This document shows positions 10,845 to 20,073 of a stretch of 64,000 nucleotides of DNA, piece by piece. The notes under the pieces are model-generated. The model was not told where the DNA came from. It was given only the letters and a program-made list of their open reading frames with translations, and did no database searches. Numbering within the stretch: position 1 is the first letter of the stretch; each line of letters starts with the position of its first letter. The DNA lies in contig CACJZT010000004.1 of assembly GCA_902598015.1 (NCBI GenBank), positions 1-64,000 of the forward strand, in the 5' to 3' direction. A program made the position numbers and the translations under genes. The DNA comes from an uncultured Pelagibacteraceae bacterium. GTDB taxonomy: Bacteria; Pseudomonadota; Alphaproteobacteria; Pelagibacterales; Pelagibacteraceae.

Positions 10845-11897
10845 TTAATTAACTCTTTTGCCAGTGCTTTTATCAAAAATATAATATTTATTGTTCTCAA
10901 TATTAAGACTTAGATCAGCACCTTTTTCAATAGTTAGATTTCCCGGACACCTATAACAAAAGTCTTTTTTGTCTTTTAATTGACCATAAACAAGATTATC
11001 CGAACCAAGTTGTTCCACTAAGTCTACTTTTAAATTAATTAAACTATTTTCACTTTGACTTAAATGTTCAGGTCTTATTCCTAATTTTACTTCTCCCTCA
11101 AAGTCACTATCAATATCTTTAATTTCAAAACCTTCTGCAGATAATGTTTTATTTTTTATATTACCATCTAAAAAATTCATTTGAGGTGAGCCAATAAAAC
11201 CAGCAACAAATAATGATTTTGGATTATCATATATCTCAATAGGAGTTCCAAGCTGTTCAATAATTCCATTGTTAATAACTGCTAATCTATCAGCAAGTGT
11301 CATGGCCTCTACTTGATCATGCGTAACAAATATGCTTGTTACTCCAACTTTCTGCTGAAGTTTTTTGATTTCAAGTCTCATCTGAATTCTTAATTTTGCA
11401 TCTAAGTTTGAAAGAGGTTCATCAAATAAGAATATTTTAGGATTTCTAACAATTGCTCTACCCATTGCAACTCTTTGTCTTTGACCTCCGGATAACATTG
11501 AAGGTTTTCTCTGTAAATAATCTGAAATTTGTAGCAGCTTAGCTGCATCATTTACTTTTTGCTCAATTGTTTCTTTGTCAATTCCTCTGTTTTTTAGACC
11601 ATAAGCCAAGTTATTATAAACATTCATATGTGGGTATAATGCATAGTTCTGAAACACCATTGCTACATCTCTTTCAGACGGATCTACCTCATTAATTAAT
11701 TTTCCATCAAGATTAATATCACCCTCTGTAATATCCTCTAAGCCTGCAACCATTCTTAATAAAGTTGATTTTCCACATCCACTAGGTCCTACAAAAACCA
11801 TAAACTCACCTTCATCAACACTTAATGAAGTTTCATGAACAGCCTTAGTTCCATTTGGGTAAATCTTAGTCACATTTTTTAAATCTAAAAAGCTCAT
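10845..11897 (-). CDS. ugpC: sn-glycerol-3-phosphate ABC transporter ATPase
   Basis: Walker A GPSGCGKST, LSGGQRQRVAMGRAIVR, TOBE-like C-terminus; ugp context. Confidence 0.93.
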   Translation of the reverse strand: MSFLDLKNVTKIYPNGTKAVHETSLSVDEGEFMVFVGPSGCGKSTLLRMVAGLEDITEGDINLDGKLINEVDPSERDVAMVFQNYALYPHMNVYNNLAYGLKNRGIDKETIEQKVNDAAKLLQISDYLQRKPSMLSGGQRQRVAMGRAIVRNPKIFLFDEPLSNLDAKLRIQMRLEIKKLQQKVGVTSIFVTHDQVEAMTLADRLAVINNGIIEQLGTPIEIYDNPKSLFVAGFIGSPQMNFLDGNIKNKTLSAEGFEIKDIDSDFEGEVKLGIRPEHLSQSENSLINLKVDLVEQLGSDNLVYGQLKDKKDFCYRCPGNLTIEKGADLSLNIENNKYYIFDKSTGKRVN

Positions 11898-12749
11898 TTA
11901 TTTCTCCGTTTGAATTAATCCTTTTATGAACCATTTTTGTAAAAATACTACCACTAAAACTGGTGGGATCATTGACAAAATGATATACGCAAATCTTTCT
12001 GCAGTTCTTGGCAGAGCAACTCCTTCATAGCTTTCTGTGTAAATAATCTTCATTCCCATTACAACAGTCCAGTATTCTTCTGCAGTTGTCATTATTAGTG
12101 GCCATAAATATTGGCTGTATCCATATACAAACATAAAGATAAACATTGCTGCTATCATGGTTTTAGATAATGGAACCAAGAAATCTATGAAAAAACTCCA
12201 AGCATTTGCTCCGTCTAATTTTGCTGACTCCAAGAGTTCATCTGGAATTGTTTTATAAAATTGTCTGAAGAAAAATGTTGCTGTAGCTGAAGCAACTAAT
12301 GGAAGGATAAGGCCTGTATATGAATTTGTTAAACCTAAATCAGATACAATTTTATAGCTTGGAAAAATCCTTACCTCCAAAGGAACAAGTAGAGTAATAA
12401 AGATTAACCAAAAAATTGGTACAGCTAATTTAAATCTATAATAAACCAAAGCATATGCTGACATTGCTGAAATAACTACCTTAAGTGTTGCAATTCCTAA
12501 TGCCATTATAAAACTATTAATAAACATTTTTGCAGCAGTCACTTCTTCTGACCAACCACCTTTTTCATTTAAAACTTCGTTATAGTTTCTTGCTAGCTGA
12601 TCACCTATATGAAACTTCATACCTTCGGTTAATATAGTTACAGAGTCATGCGAAGAACTTGCAAAAGATATCCAAATAGGAACTACCATTAACAAGACTC
12701 CTAGTATTAAAATAATATGAGCAATTATTTGAAGTGGTTTAATTTTCAT
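11898..12749 (-). CDS. ugpE: sn-glycerol-3-phosphate ABC transporter permease, UgpE type, copy 1
   Basis: Binding-protein-dependent permease with ELLESAKLDGANAWSFFIDFLVPL EAA-type loop; ugp context. Confidence 0.9.
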   Translation of the reverse strand: MKIKPLQIIAHIILILGVLLMVVPIWISFASSSHDSVTILTEGMKFHIGDQLARNYNEVLNEKGGWSEEVTAAKMFINSFIMALGIATLKVVISAMSAYALVYYRFKLAVPIFWLIFITLLVPLEVRIFPSYKIVSDLGLTNSYTGLILPLVASATATFFFRQFYKTIPDELLESAKLDGANAWSFFIDFLVPLSKTMIAAMFIFMFVYGYSQYLWPLIMTTAEEYWTVVMGMKIIYTESYEGVALPRTAERFAYIILSMIPPVLVVVFLQKWFIKGLIQTEK

Positions 12750-13567
12750 TTATCTTGAAAAACCCCCTTAATAAAATATTTCTGCAACACAATTATAATT
12801 AAAATTGGTGGCACCATAGACATCATCACGAAAGCAAAACGATGAACAATTGAACCCGACATCATTTTTAATCCCATAACCACTGTCCAATATTGTTCTG
12901 AAGTTGTTACCAATAATGGCCATAGATACTGATTGTAGCCAAAAACAAACATAAATATTAACATCGCTACAATCATTGTTTTTGACAAAGGAATTAAAAA
13001 ATCAACAAAAAATCTCCAGGTATTTGCTCCATCAAGTTTTGCGGATTCAAGTAATTCATCTGGAACGGTTTTATAAAATTGTCGAAAGAATAATGTTGCT
13101 ATAGCTGATGCTGAAATAGGAACTATTAATCCAAAGTAAGAATTCACTAGATTAAGCTCAGCCATTACTGAATAAGTAGGGAAAATTCTTAACTCTAATG
13201 GTACTAAAATTGTAATAAATATAATCCAAAACAATAATGTTGCATATTTTATTCTGTAATAAACCAACGCGTAAGCAGCCATTAAAGATGTAACAACGGA
13301 TAATATTGCAACTCCAGTAGCCATGATAAAACTATTAAAAAACATTTTTAATGCTGTTATCTCTTTAAAAAAACCACCCTGATATAATAAAACTCGTAAG
13401 TAATTTTCATAAAAGCTATCTCCTAAAAACATTTGGAGACCATTCATATTAATCATTGAACTCGTGTGCGTCGAGCTAGCAAAAATCATCCATACAGGAA
13501 CTAACATGATTAGTATTCCAATGAGTAAAATTAAATGTGAAAAACTTGATGTGATAAATCTAGTCAT
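12746..13567 (-). CDS. ugpE: sn-glycerol-3-phosphate ABC transporter permease, UgpE type, copy 2
   Basis: Paralogous to the adjacent ORF along its length (FFRQFYKTVPDELLESAKLDGANTWRFFVDFLIPLSKTMI). Confidence 0.9.
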   Translation of the reverse strand: MTRFITSSFSHLILLIGILIMLVPVWMIFASSTHTSSMINMNGLQMFLGDSFYENYLRVLLYQGGFFKEITALKMFFNSFIMATGVAILSVVTSLMAAYALVYYRIKYATLLFWIIFITILVPLELRIFPTYSVMAELNLVNSYFGLIVPISASAIATLFFRQFYKTVPDELLESAKLDGANTWRFFVDFLIPLSKTMIVAMLIFMFVFGYNQYLWPLLVTTSEQYWTVVMGLKMMSGSIVHRFAFVMMSMVPPILIIIVLQKYFIKGVFQDK

Positions 13568-14445
13568 TAATTATAATGTATTTTCCCTTCGATATATCTA
13601 AATTGAAAAATCGTAATTACTAATACAATCAACATCATCATTATTGATTGAGCTCCTGCACTTCCTAAATCCAGTCCTCTAAATCCATCCATGTAAGCTT
13701 TATAAACTAGAGTTCTTGTTTCACCGGAAGGAGCACCTATTGTTGTGGTATCAATAATTCCAAATGTATCAAAGAAAGCATACGTTATATTAATAATTAT
13801 TAAAAAGAATGTAGTTGGCATTAATAATGGGAATGTAATTGTCCAAAATCTTCTAAAACTATTTTTACAGTCAATCATTGATGCTTCAATTACAGATTTT
13901 TGTATAGCTTGAAGTCCAGCCAAGAAGAAAATAAAATTAGCACTGATTTGCTTCCAAGAACCAGCTATGATTACGTAAATATAAGAGTCGAACACACTTT
14001 CGTACCAATTAAATCCCCACAGTTCGTGAAATAAATGATAAAGAAGACCAAATCTTTCACTAAAAAAATAATTTGCCATTACACCGACTACCGCAGGCGC
14101 AATTGCATAAGGCCAAATTAAAAGTGTTTTGTAAGTGCTTTTACCATGCATTACATTATTAGCCTGAACGGCAAGTAATAATCCAATTGAGCCTGTAATT
14201 AACGTAATAACAAAACTATAAATAATAGTAAATTTGAAAGCTATGAAATAAGCTGGATCATCAAAAATAAATAAAAAATTGTCAAACCATACAAACTTCG
14301 ATCCAAATCCAAAAGCATCTTGCATTGTAAATGCATCTCTAAAGGTTTGTATGATTGGCCAATATAAAAAAATTAACAATATACCTAGCTGCGGAGCTAA
14401 GAAAAGATATTGTGAATAGCTAGATTTGAATTGGACTTTTTTCAT
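13567..14445 (-). CDS. ugpA: sn-glycerol-3-phosphate ABC transporter permease UgpA
   Basis: MalF-type permease, IEASMIDCKNSFRRFWTITFPLL, ugp operon position. Confidence 0.92.
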   Translation of the reverse strand: MKKVQFKSSYSQYLFLAPQLGILLIFLYWPIIQTFRDAFTMQDAFGFGSKFVWFDNFLFIFDDPAYFIAFKFTIIYSFVITLITGSIGLLLAVQANNVMHGKSTYKTLLIWPYAIAPAVVGVMANYFFSERFGLLYHLFHELWGFNWYESVFDSYIYVIIAGSWKQISANFIFFLAGLQAIQKSVIEASMIDCKNSFRRFWTITFPLLMPTTFFLIIINITYAFFDTFGIIDTTTIGAPSGETRTLVYKAYMDGFRGLDLGSAGAQSIMMMLIVLVITIFQFRYIEGKIHYN

Positions 14446-14460
14446 ACTTTTGTAAAAATA

Positions 14461-14492
14461 AATAAGGAGGGTAAATTAATACCCTCCTTATT
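14461..14492 (-). terminator. Perfect 13-bp stem-loop between ugpB and ugpA (attenuator / mRNA stabiliser)
   Basis: AATAAGGAGGGTA-AATTAA-TACCCTCCTTATT read directly; lies just after the ugpB stop. Confidence 0.75.
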
Positions 14493-14505
14493 GTTTTAAT
14501 TATTC

Positions 14506-15813
14506 TTACAAAGTTTTAGCAAATTGCTTTAACAATTTAGCTGCACCTTTGTCCATATTCTGCAATCCTTTTTCGATTGATATTTTGCCGTTTAACATTG
14601 GCTCAATATTTTCGTAAATTACTTCACGAATTTGGGGCCAGTTACCAGCTCTATATCCACCAGGAATAGTTGAACCTTCTAAGCTTAATTGTTCACCAAC
14701 TGCTTTATGATATGGAGAAGCTCTATAGAAATTTATAGTTTCAGCTAACTCTATACCACCTTTAGTCACTGCAGAGTAACCAGTCATATTGTGATAATAC
14801 AGATCCATTTCTGGAGAACCCATAAATTCTATAAATTTAGCAAGTCCTTTGTACTCTTCCTCAGTATGACCATTTAAGATCCAGTTAGCAGCACCACCTA
14901 TAAAAGTTGGATACTCTTTTCCTTTGGTTACTGAATCCCAGTAAGGAATATGATTAACTGTAAAGTTTGGAACAACACCTTTCATTCCACCAAATGATGC
15001 AGCAGAACCAAACCAAAATGCAGCTTCACCTGCTATAAATGGTGCTTGATTGTCTCCCCACGCTCTTCCTTTATAGCCATATAAACCTTTATCATACCAT
15101 TCTTTAACTTTCTTCCAATGATAGACAAATGCATCAGTTTCAGCGAATAAAGTTTTTGTAGGAACAGCATCGTAACCATTATTTCCATCTAACATTAATA
15201 AATTATGTCTAGAAAAGAAATTTTCAGTCCAAATCCATGGACTATGACTTTGAACTAAAGGAATGTATCCAGCAGCTTTGATTTTTGGAGCCATGGCCTC
15301 AAATTCTTCATAAGTTTTTGGCACAGATTCAATTCCAACCTCTTTCAAAATGTCCATGTTTGCATACATCAAACAAGTTGAACTATTGAAAGGTACACCA
15401 ATCATTTTTCCATCAGAGTCGGCATAGAAATTTTTAATGCCTGGAATATAGTTGTCAGCATCTACATCAATGCCATATTTCTTAGCCATTTCTTCAAAAC
15501 CGATAACAACACCATTTTTTACTTGAGCTACCATGATTGCAGCACCAGCATCATAAACCTGTGAATAGTGTGGTTGGTCGCCTGCTCTAAATGCAGCAAT
15601 AGTTGCCGCCATGTTATCTTCATAACTTCCTTTTCCTGTAGGAATGACCGTATATTGATCTTGTGAAGCGTTAAATCTATTTGCAATTTCAATAATTACA
15701 TCACCAAGAAAACCACTGTTTCCGTACCACCAATGAATTTCTGTTTTTGAATAACTGTGTGATGTAAAAGAGAAAGTAAATAGAATTGTTAAAACACTAA
15801 GTATTTTTTTCAT
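14506..15813 (-). CDS. ugpB: sn-glycerol-3-phosphate ABC transporter substrate-binding protein
   Basis: Signal peptide; EIHWWYGNSGFLGD; HSPWIWTENFFSRHN; ugp operon. Confidence 0.93.
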   Translation of the reverse strand: MKKILSVLTILFTFSFTSHSYSKTEIHWWYGNSGFLGDVIIEIANRFNASQDQYTVIPTGKGSYEDNMAATIAAFRAGDQPHYSQVYDAGAAIMVAQVKNGVVIGFEEMAKKYGIDVDADNYIPGIKNFYADSDGKMIGVPFNSSTCLMYANMDILKEVGIESVPKTYEEFEAMAPKIKAAGYIPLVQSHSPWIWTENFFSRHNLLMLDGNNGYDAVPTKTLFAETDAFVYHWKKVKEWYDKGLYGYKGRAWGDNQAPFIAGEAAFWFGSAASFGGMKGVVPNFTVNHIPYWDSVTKGKEYPTFIGGAANWILNGHTEEEYKGLAKFIEFMGSPEMDLYYHNMTGYSAVTKGGIELAETINFYRASPYHKAVGEQLSLEGSTIPGGYRAGNWPQIREVIYENIEPMLNGKISIEKGLQNMDKGAAKLLKQFAKTL

Positions 15814-15953
15814 ATCTATCCTTCTGTTAAGTTTATTTAATTTTTTATTAATACTTTATTAATGTTAAGATATTATGAAATTGTAAATAATTGCATTTAA
15901 AAATTTTTAATTTCTAAGAGAGGTTGTATATTTTAAAACAAATCATAATTTAA

Positions 15954-17105
15954 ATGTCTAAAAAATTTGATTTATTCATAATAGGTGGCGGTATAAACGG
16001 TGCAGGTATTGCAAGAGATGCTGCAGGTAGAGGTTTATCAGTTTGTTTAGCTGACAAAGGTGAGATTGGAGGAGCAACCTCATCTTGGTCGACAAAATTA
16101 GTACATGGTGGTCTTCGTTATTTAGAAAATTATGAATTCAAACTAGTTAGAGAATCTCTGAAAGAAAGAGAAATAGTTTATAAAATTGCCAGACATATTT
16201 CCAAACCGATTCCTTTTATAATTCCTTATGCAGATAAAATTCGACCAGCCTGGTTAATTAAAATTGGTTTATTTTTGTATGATAATTTAGGTGGCAAAAG
16301 CAATATACCAAAATCAAAAACGTTTGATCTTACAAAAAAATTTTCAAATATTCTTAAGCAAAAATACAAAACTGGTTTTCAATATTTTGACATACAAATT
16401 GACGATAAAAAATTAACGAAACTAAATGCTAAAGATGCAAAAAGAAATAAAGCTAAAATACTAGAATATAACAAAGTTAAAAAAGCTGAAATTATTGGCA
16501 ATGAATGGATTATTAGTCTTGAAAAAGGTGAAAAAGTAAAATCAAAAATTTTAATTAATGCATCTGGACCATGGATAAACGAAACCTTAAATAAAAATAT
16601 AAAAATTAAATCTAAGAAAAAAATAAGATTAGTTAAAGGAAGTCATATTATTACAAAAAAATTGTACAAAGAAAATGTTGCATTCACATTTCAAAATACT
16701 GATAAAAGAATAATATTTGTGATACCTTATAAAGGGAAGTTTTCTTTAATTGGAACTACAGAAGTTGAGGTTAAATCACCAGAAAATAAAGGAATATCAA
16801 AAAAAGAAATTACATATTTAATTCGTTCAGTAAATAATTACTTAAAAAAACAAATCAGAACAAAGGACATTGTAGATACTTATTCAGGGATAAGACCTCT
16901 AATTGAAGATTTTAATACAGCTTCAAAAGTCACAAGAGATTATGTTTTTGATTTAAAAATTATAAAAAAATTACCTTTATTGAATATATATGGAGGAAAA
17001 CTAACCACCTACAGAAAATTGTCTGAAAAAGTCCTTTTTGACCTTAGAAAGTTTTTACCTAAAACAAAAAAAGGTCCATGGACACACAAAAAGAAGCTTC
17101 TCTAA
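15954..17105 (+). CDS. glpD: Glycerol-3-phosphate dehydrogenase, FAD domain only (383 aa)
   Basis: DLFIIGGGINGAGIARDAAGRGLSVCLADKGEIGGATSSWSTKLVHGGLRYLENYEF; GIRPLIED; GGKLTTYRKLSE; ends near the start of the usual C-terminal cap domain. Confidence 0.93.
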   Translation: MSKKFDLFIIGGGINGAGIARDAAGRGLSVCLADKGEIGGATSSWSTKLVHGGLRYLENYEFKLVRESLKEREIVYKIARHISKPIPFIIPYADKIRPAWLIKIGLFLYDNLGGKSNIPKSKTFDLTKKFSNILKQKYKTGFQYFDIQIDDKKLTKLNAKDAKRNKAKILEYNKVKKAEIIGNEWIISLEKGEKVKSKILINASGPWINETLNKNIKIKSKKKIRLVKGSHIITKKLYKENVAFTFQNTDKRIIFVIPYKGKFSLIGTTEVEVKSPENKGISKKEITYLIRSVNNYLKKQIRTKDIVDTYSGIRPLIEDFNTASKVTRDYVFDLKIIKKLPLLNIYGGKLTTYRKLSEKVLFDLRKFLPKTKKGPWTHKKKLL

Positions 17106-17785
17106 ACTTAATGACCGTTAAATTTGAAAAATTAAAAAAAACAATAATTAAATGTAATAAATGCCCTAGACTTGTGAGGTTTAGAAAAAAAATATCTACG
17201 GAAAAAAGAAAACAATATATGGACCAAACTTATTGGGGAAAACCAGTTACAGGTTTTGGAGATATAAATGGAAAAATAATGATTGTTGGTCTAGCACCAG
17301 CTGCTCATGGTGGAACAAGAACAGGCAGAGTATTTACAGGCGATAAATCCTCAGATTTTTTATATAAATGTTTACACAATGTAAAAATTGCCAATCAAAG
17401 TAATTCAGATCATATAAATGATGGATTGAAAATAAAAAATACTTTCATAACTCCAGCTTTAAAGTGTGTTCCTCCAGGAGATAAGCCGTTAAATGATGAG
17501 TTAAAAAATTGTTTTGGTTATTTTAAATCTGAATTTGAAATACTTAAAAATCTTAAAATAATTGTGGCTTTAGGAAAAATTGCCTTTGATACTTGTGTAA
17601 AATTTTATAGAGAAAATTTTGATTACACTGAGAGAGTAAAATTTGGTCATGGATCATATTTTAAATTACCTAACAATGTATTGTTGATGGGATGTTATCA
17701 TCCAAGTCCAAGAAATGTAAATACTGGACGAATAAATGAAAAACAAATGACTAAACTATTTAAAAAAGTAAAAGAACTAGTTTAA
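17078..17785 (+). CDS. Uracil-DNA glycosylase family protein (type 5-like)
   Basis: CNKCPRLVRFR, MIVGLAPAAHGGTRTGRVFTGD, GCYHPSPRNVNTGR. Confidence 0.85.
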   Translation: MDTQKEASLNLMTVKFEKLKKTIIKCNKCPRLVRFRKKISTEKRKQYMDQTYWGKPVTGFGDINGKIMIVGLAPAAHGGTRTGRVFTGDKSSDFLYKCLHNVKIANQSNSDHINDGLKIKNTFITPALKCVPPGDKPLNDELKNCFGYFKSEFEILKNLKIIVALGKIAFDTCVKFYRENFDYTERVKFGHGSYFKLPNNVLLMGCYHPSPRNVNTGRINEKQMTKLFKKVKELV

Positions 17786-18172
17786 TTTGTTAATAAGTGC
17801 TACTGGAAGTTTTACTGGTTTTCCCAACTTATTTAGAGATACTAATTTAATCTCTGCATCACATAAAGTATCTGATTTTCTTTTAATTACTTGTGACATT
17901 GTAATTGTAGTCAAAGTATTAGATTTTATTTTTGTGAAAACGGTAATTTTATCCTCAAATTTAGCTGGTTTTTTAAAATCTACGTTGCAAGTTTTTACTG
18001 CTATTAAAACATTATGTTTATCTAATAACTTTTTATTCGAATATCCCAGGGAATAAATAAGCTCAGATCTTGCTCTTTCAAAGTACTTTAAATAATTTGC
18101 GTGGTAAACAATTCCACCAAAATCAGTATCCTCATAGTATACTTTTAAATTATACTTAAATACTTTCATCAA
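17777..18172 (-). CDS. YbgC-type acyl-CoA thioesterase (hotdog fold)
   Basis: VYYEDTDFGGIVYHANYLKYFERARSEL. Confidence 0.92.
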   Translation of the reverse strand: MMKVFKYNLKVYYEDTDFGGIVYHANYLKYFERARSELIYSLGYSNKKLLDKHNVLIAVKTCNVDFKKPAKFEDKITVFTKIKSNTLTTITMSQVIKRKSDTLCDAEIKLVSLNKLGKPVKLPVALINKLN

Positions 18173-18188
18173 TTGATATTAATAAAAT

Positions 18189-18842
18189 TTATTGAGAAGA
18201 AAAATAGATATTTTGATAGTAAGTAATTGATTTTTTCTTTGAATTATCTGTATCTGACATTATCGCTATACCATCTAGCTCATTAACATCTAAATTATGG
18301 AATTTCTTGAAATCTTCTTTAACGTTTGCTTTGACAGTTACCCATTCATTTAAATTTGTTTTGGTAGTAGCAAGGACATTATCTATGGACTTTTTAGTAT
18401 ATGGGCTTGGAAAGTTGCTTCCAACTTCTTGATTACTCGAAAAAACGTAATTTATTGCTCTATTGGATAAAGGTGTTGCCCCAGTTTTTTTGATGACGAA
18501 TACTCTTCCTGCAAAGTCATGACCTTTTTTAGTTGTTTCATCTATCCCAGGTATATCTTTCTCAATTTTCCAGGTAATATTTATGAAAGGTGTTTTATTT
18601 AGATCAATTTTAATCTCCTTACCTAGGCCAGAAGCAGCATTATCAGCAATAGCTTTAAGGTAATTACCATTTTCATCAGAGCCGACAGAATAAGCAGTTT
18701 TGTTATCTGCCCCTCTTACTTTTCTAACTGTCAATTCTGATAGTTCTTTCTCTGTAAACTCAAATACTTTTACTTCCTCGGAATACAAAGTAGTTTGAAA
18801 CAACGCTGTAACCAAAATCAATTTAAATAAAAATCTGAACAT
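18189..18842 (-). CDS. Secreted DUF3047-like protein
   Basis: Signal peptide; ITWKIEKD...DFAGRVFVI...RAINYVFSS. Confidence 0.7.
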   Translation of the reverse strand: MFRFLFKLILVTALFQTTLYSEEVKVFEFTEKELSELTVRKVRGADNKTAYSVGSDENGNYLKAIADNAASGLGKEIKIDLNKTPFINITWKIEKDIPGIDETTKKGHDFAGRVFVIKKTGATPLSNRAINYVFSSNQEVGSNFPSPYTKKSIDNVLATTKTNLNEWVTVKANVKEDFKKFHNLDVNELDGIAIMSDTDNSKKKSITYYQNIYFSSQ

Positions 18843-18937
18843 GTCCTCTCTATATAAAAGATAAAATAATTTTCAAATTCAAAATTTTGACATTATTTAA
18901 ACATGCATAAATCATTATTATTCTCTATTTAAATAAT

Positions 18938-19069
18938 ATGAAATTAGCAGTTCTTTTTGGTTTGATGATTTATTGGTCTATAATTATAACTGCACCTGTA
19001 ATTTCAAAAAATTCAGAAAAATTTGGAGAAAAAAAGGTATTAGTACCTCTTAAAAAACCAAGAATTTAA
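18938..19069 (+). CDS. Small single-TM hypothetical protein, 43 aa
   Basis: MKLAVLFGLMIYWSIIITAPVISKNSEKFGEKKVLVPLKKPRI; short ORF not in track. Confidence 0.4.
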   Translation: MKLAVLFGLMIYWSIIITAPVISKNSEKFGEKKVLVPLKKPRI

Positions 19070-20073
19070 GGCAGAAGTACTATCTTTGGGGCCGAACAGG
19101 TTCCATCATGAATTTCTTTAAAAGCACCCCACCCATCTTTAAGATTTCTGTACTCAATCCACTCTATCTTGCCTAGCTTGTTATTAGTTAAAATATCAAT
19201 AGTTTCTCCAAATTCTTTGTTTGTATAACAATAAGTTCCAATAAAAGTAACTTCTTGTAGAGTTGCTTTCCTAAAATTAAAAGATCCTGCGGGCTGAGTT
19301 AGTCCGATATGAACTATTATTCCACCCGGTTTTACTACACTGATTGCCTGTTGTCGTGAAACTTCAAGTCCAACAGTATCAAAAACTAAATCAAAGCTGC
19401 TCTCTTTAATATCTTTATGATCTGGTGATACTGTTTTTGCATCTACATATTTAGAGCATTCATTTAGTCTTTTTTGATTAGGATCAGAAATTGTCAAATT
19501 AGTATTTCCCTGGATTTTGGATAAAATTAATGCACATAATAGCCCAATTGCTCCACCACCCTGAACAAGAGTTCTACATTCATTTAATGGTTTTTTTGAT
19601 GCTTCTACTGCTAATAATACTGCATGATATGAGACTGCTGTTGGTTCTGCAACTGCAGCCTCTTTTACATCAAGCTTTTCAGGAACTTTGAAAATATTAT
19701 GATCTGGAACTGTAATGAGTTCAGCAAACGCACCTTGTCTTTCATAAGGTCTGTTCATTCCTAGAAGCACTCTATCTGGACATAAATGTTCTCTTCCGCT
19801 TTTGCAGTATTCACAATTTCTACAAGTTATTAATGGATTAAGAACTGAAATTTGATCTTTAAGCTTACCATTAATTATTTGACCACTAACTTCATGACCT
19901 AAAATTAACGGTGGAATTCTTCTCTCATCTTTTCCGTGGTAAGCATGCATATCTGAGCCACAGATACCTGACGCATGTACTTTAAGAATACTTTCTCCAG
20001 GTTTTTCAGAAGGTTCTTTTTCCTCCCTAAATTCCATTTCCTCAACACCAGTGTAGACAAGGGCTTTCATCAT
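19066..20073 (-). CDS. Zinc-dependent alcohol dehydrogenase (MDR family)
   Basis: GICGSDMHAYHG, GHEVSGQI, C-x2-C-x2-C zinc motif CRNCEYCKSGREHLC. Confidence 0.9.
   Translation of the reverse strand: MMKALVYTGVEEMEFREEKEPSEKPGESILKVHASGICGSDMHAYHGKDERRIPPLILGHEVSGQIINGKLKDQISVLNPLITCRNCEYCKSGREHLCPDRVLLGMNRPYERQGAFAELITVPDHNIFKVPEKLDVKEAAVAEPTAVSYHAVLLAVEASKKPLNECRTLVQGGGAIGLLCALILSKIQGNTNLTISDPNQKRLNECSKYVDAKTVSPDHKDIKESSFDLVFDTVGLEVSRQQAISVVKPGGIIVHIGLTQPAGSFNFRKATLQEVTFIGTYCYTNKEFGETIDILTNNKLGKIEWIEYRNLKDGWGAFKEIHDGTCSAPKIVLLP

Noticed and set aside
15814-15953. PhoB box between ugpB and glpD
   Set aside because: Searched by eye for CTGTCAT-like direct repeats; none convincing.
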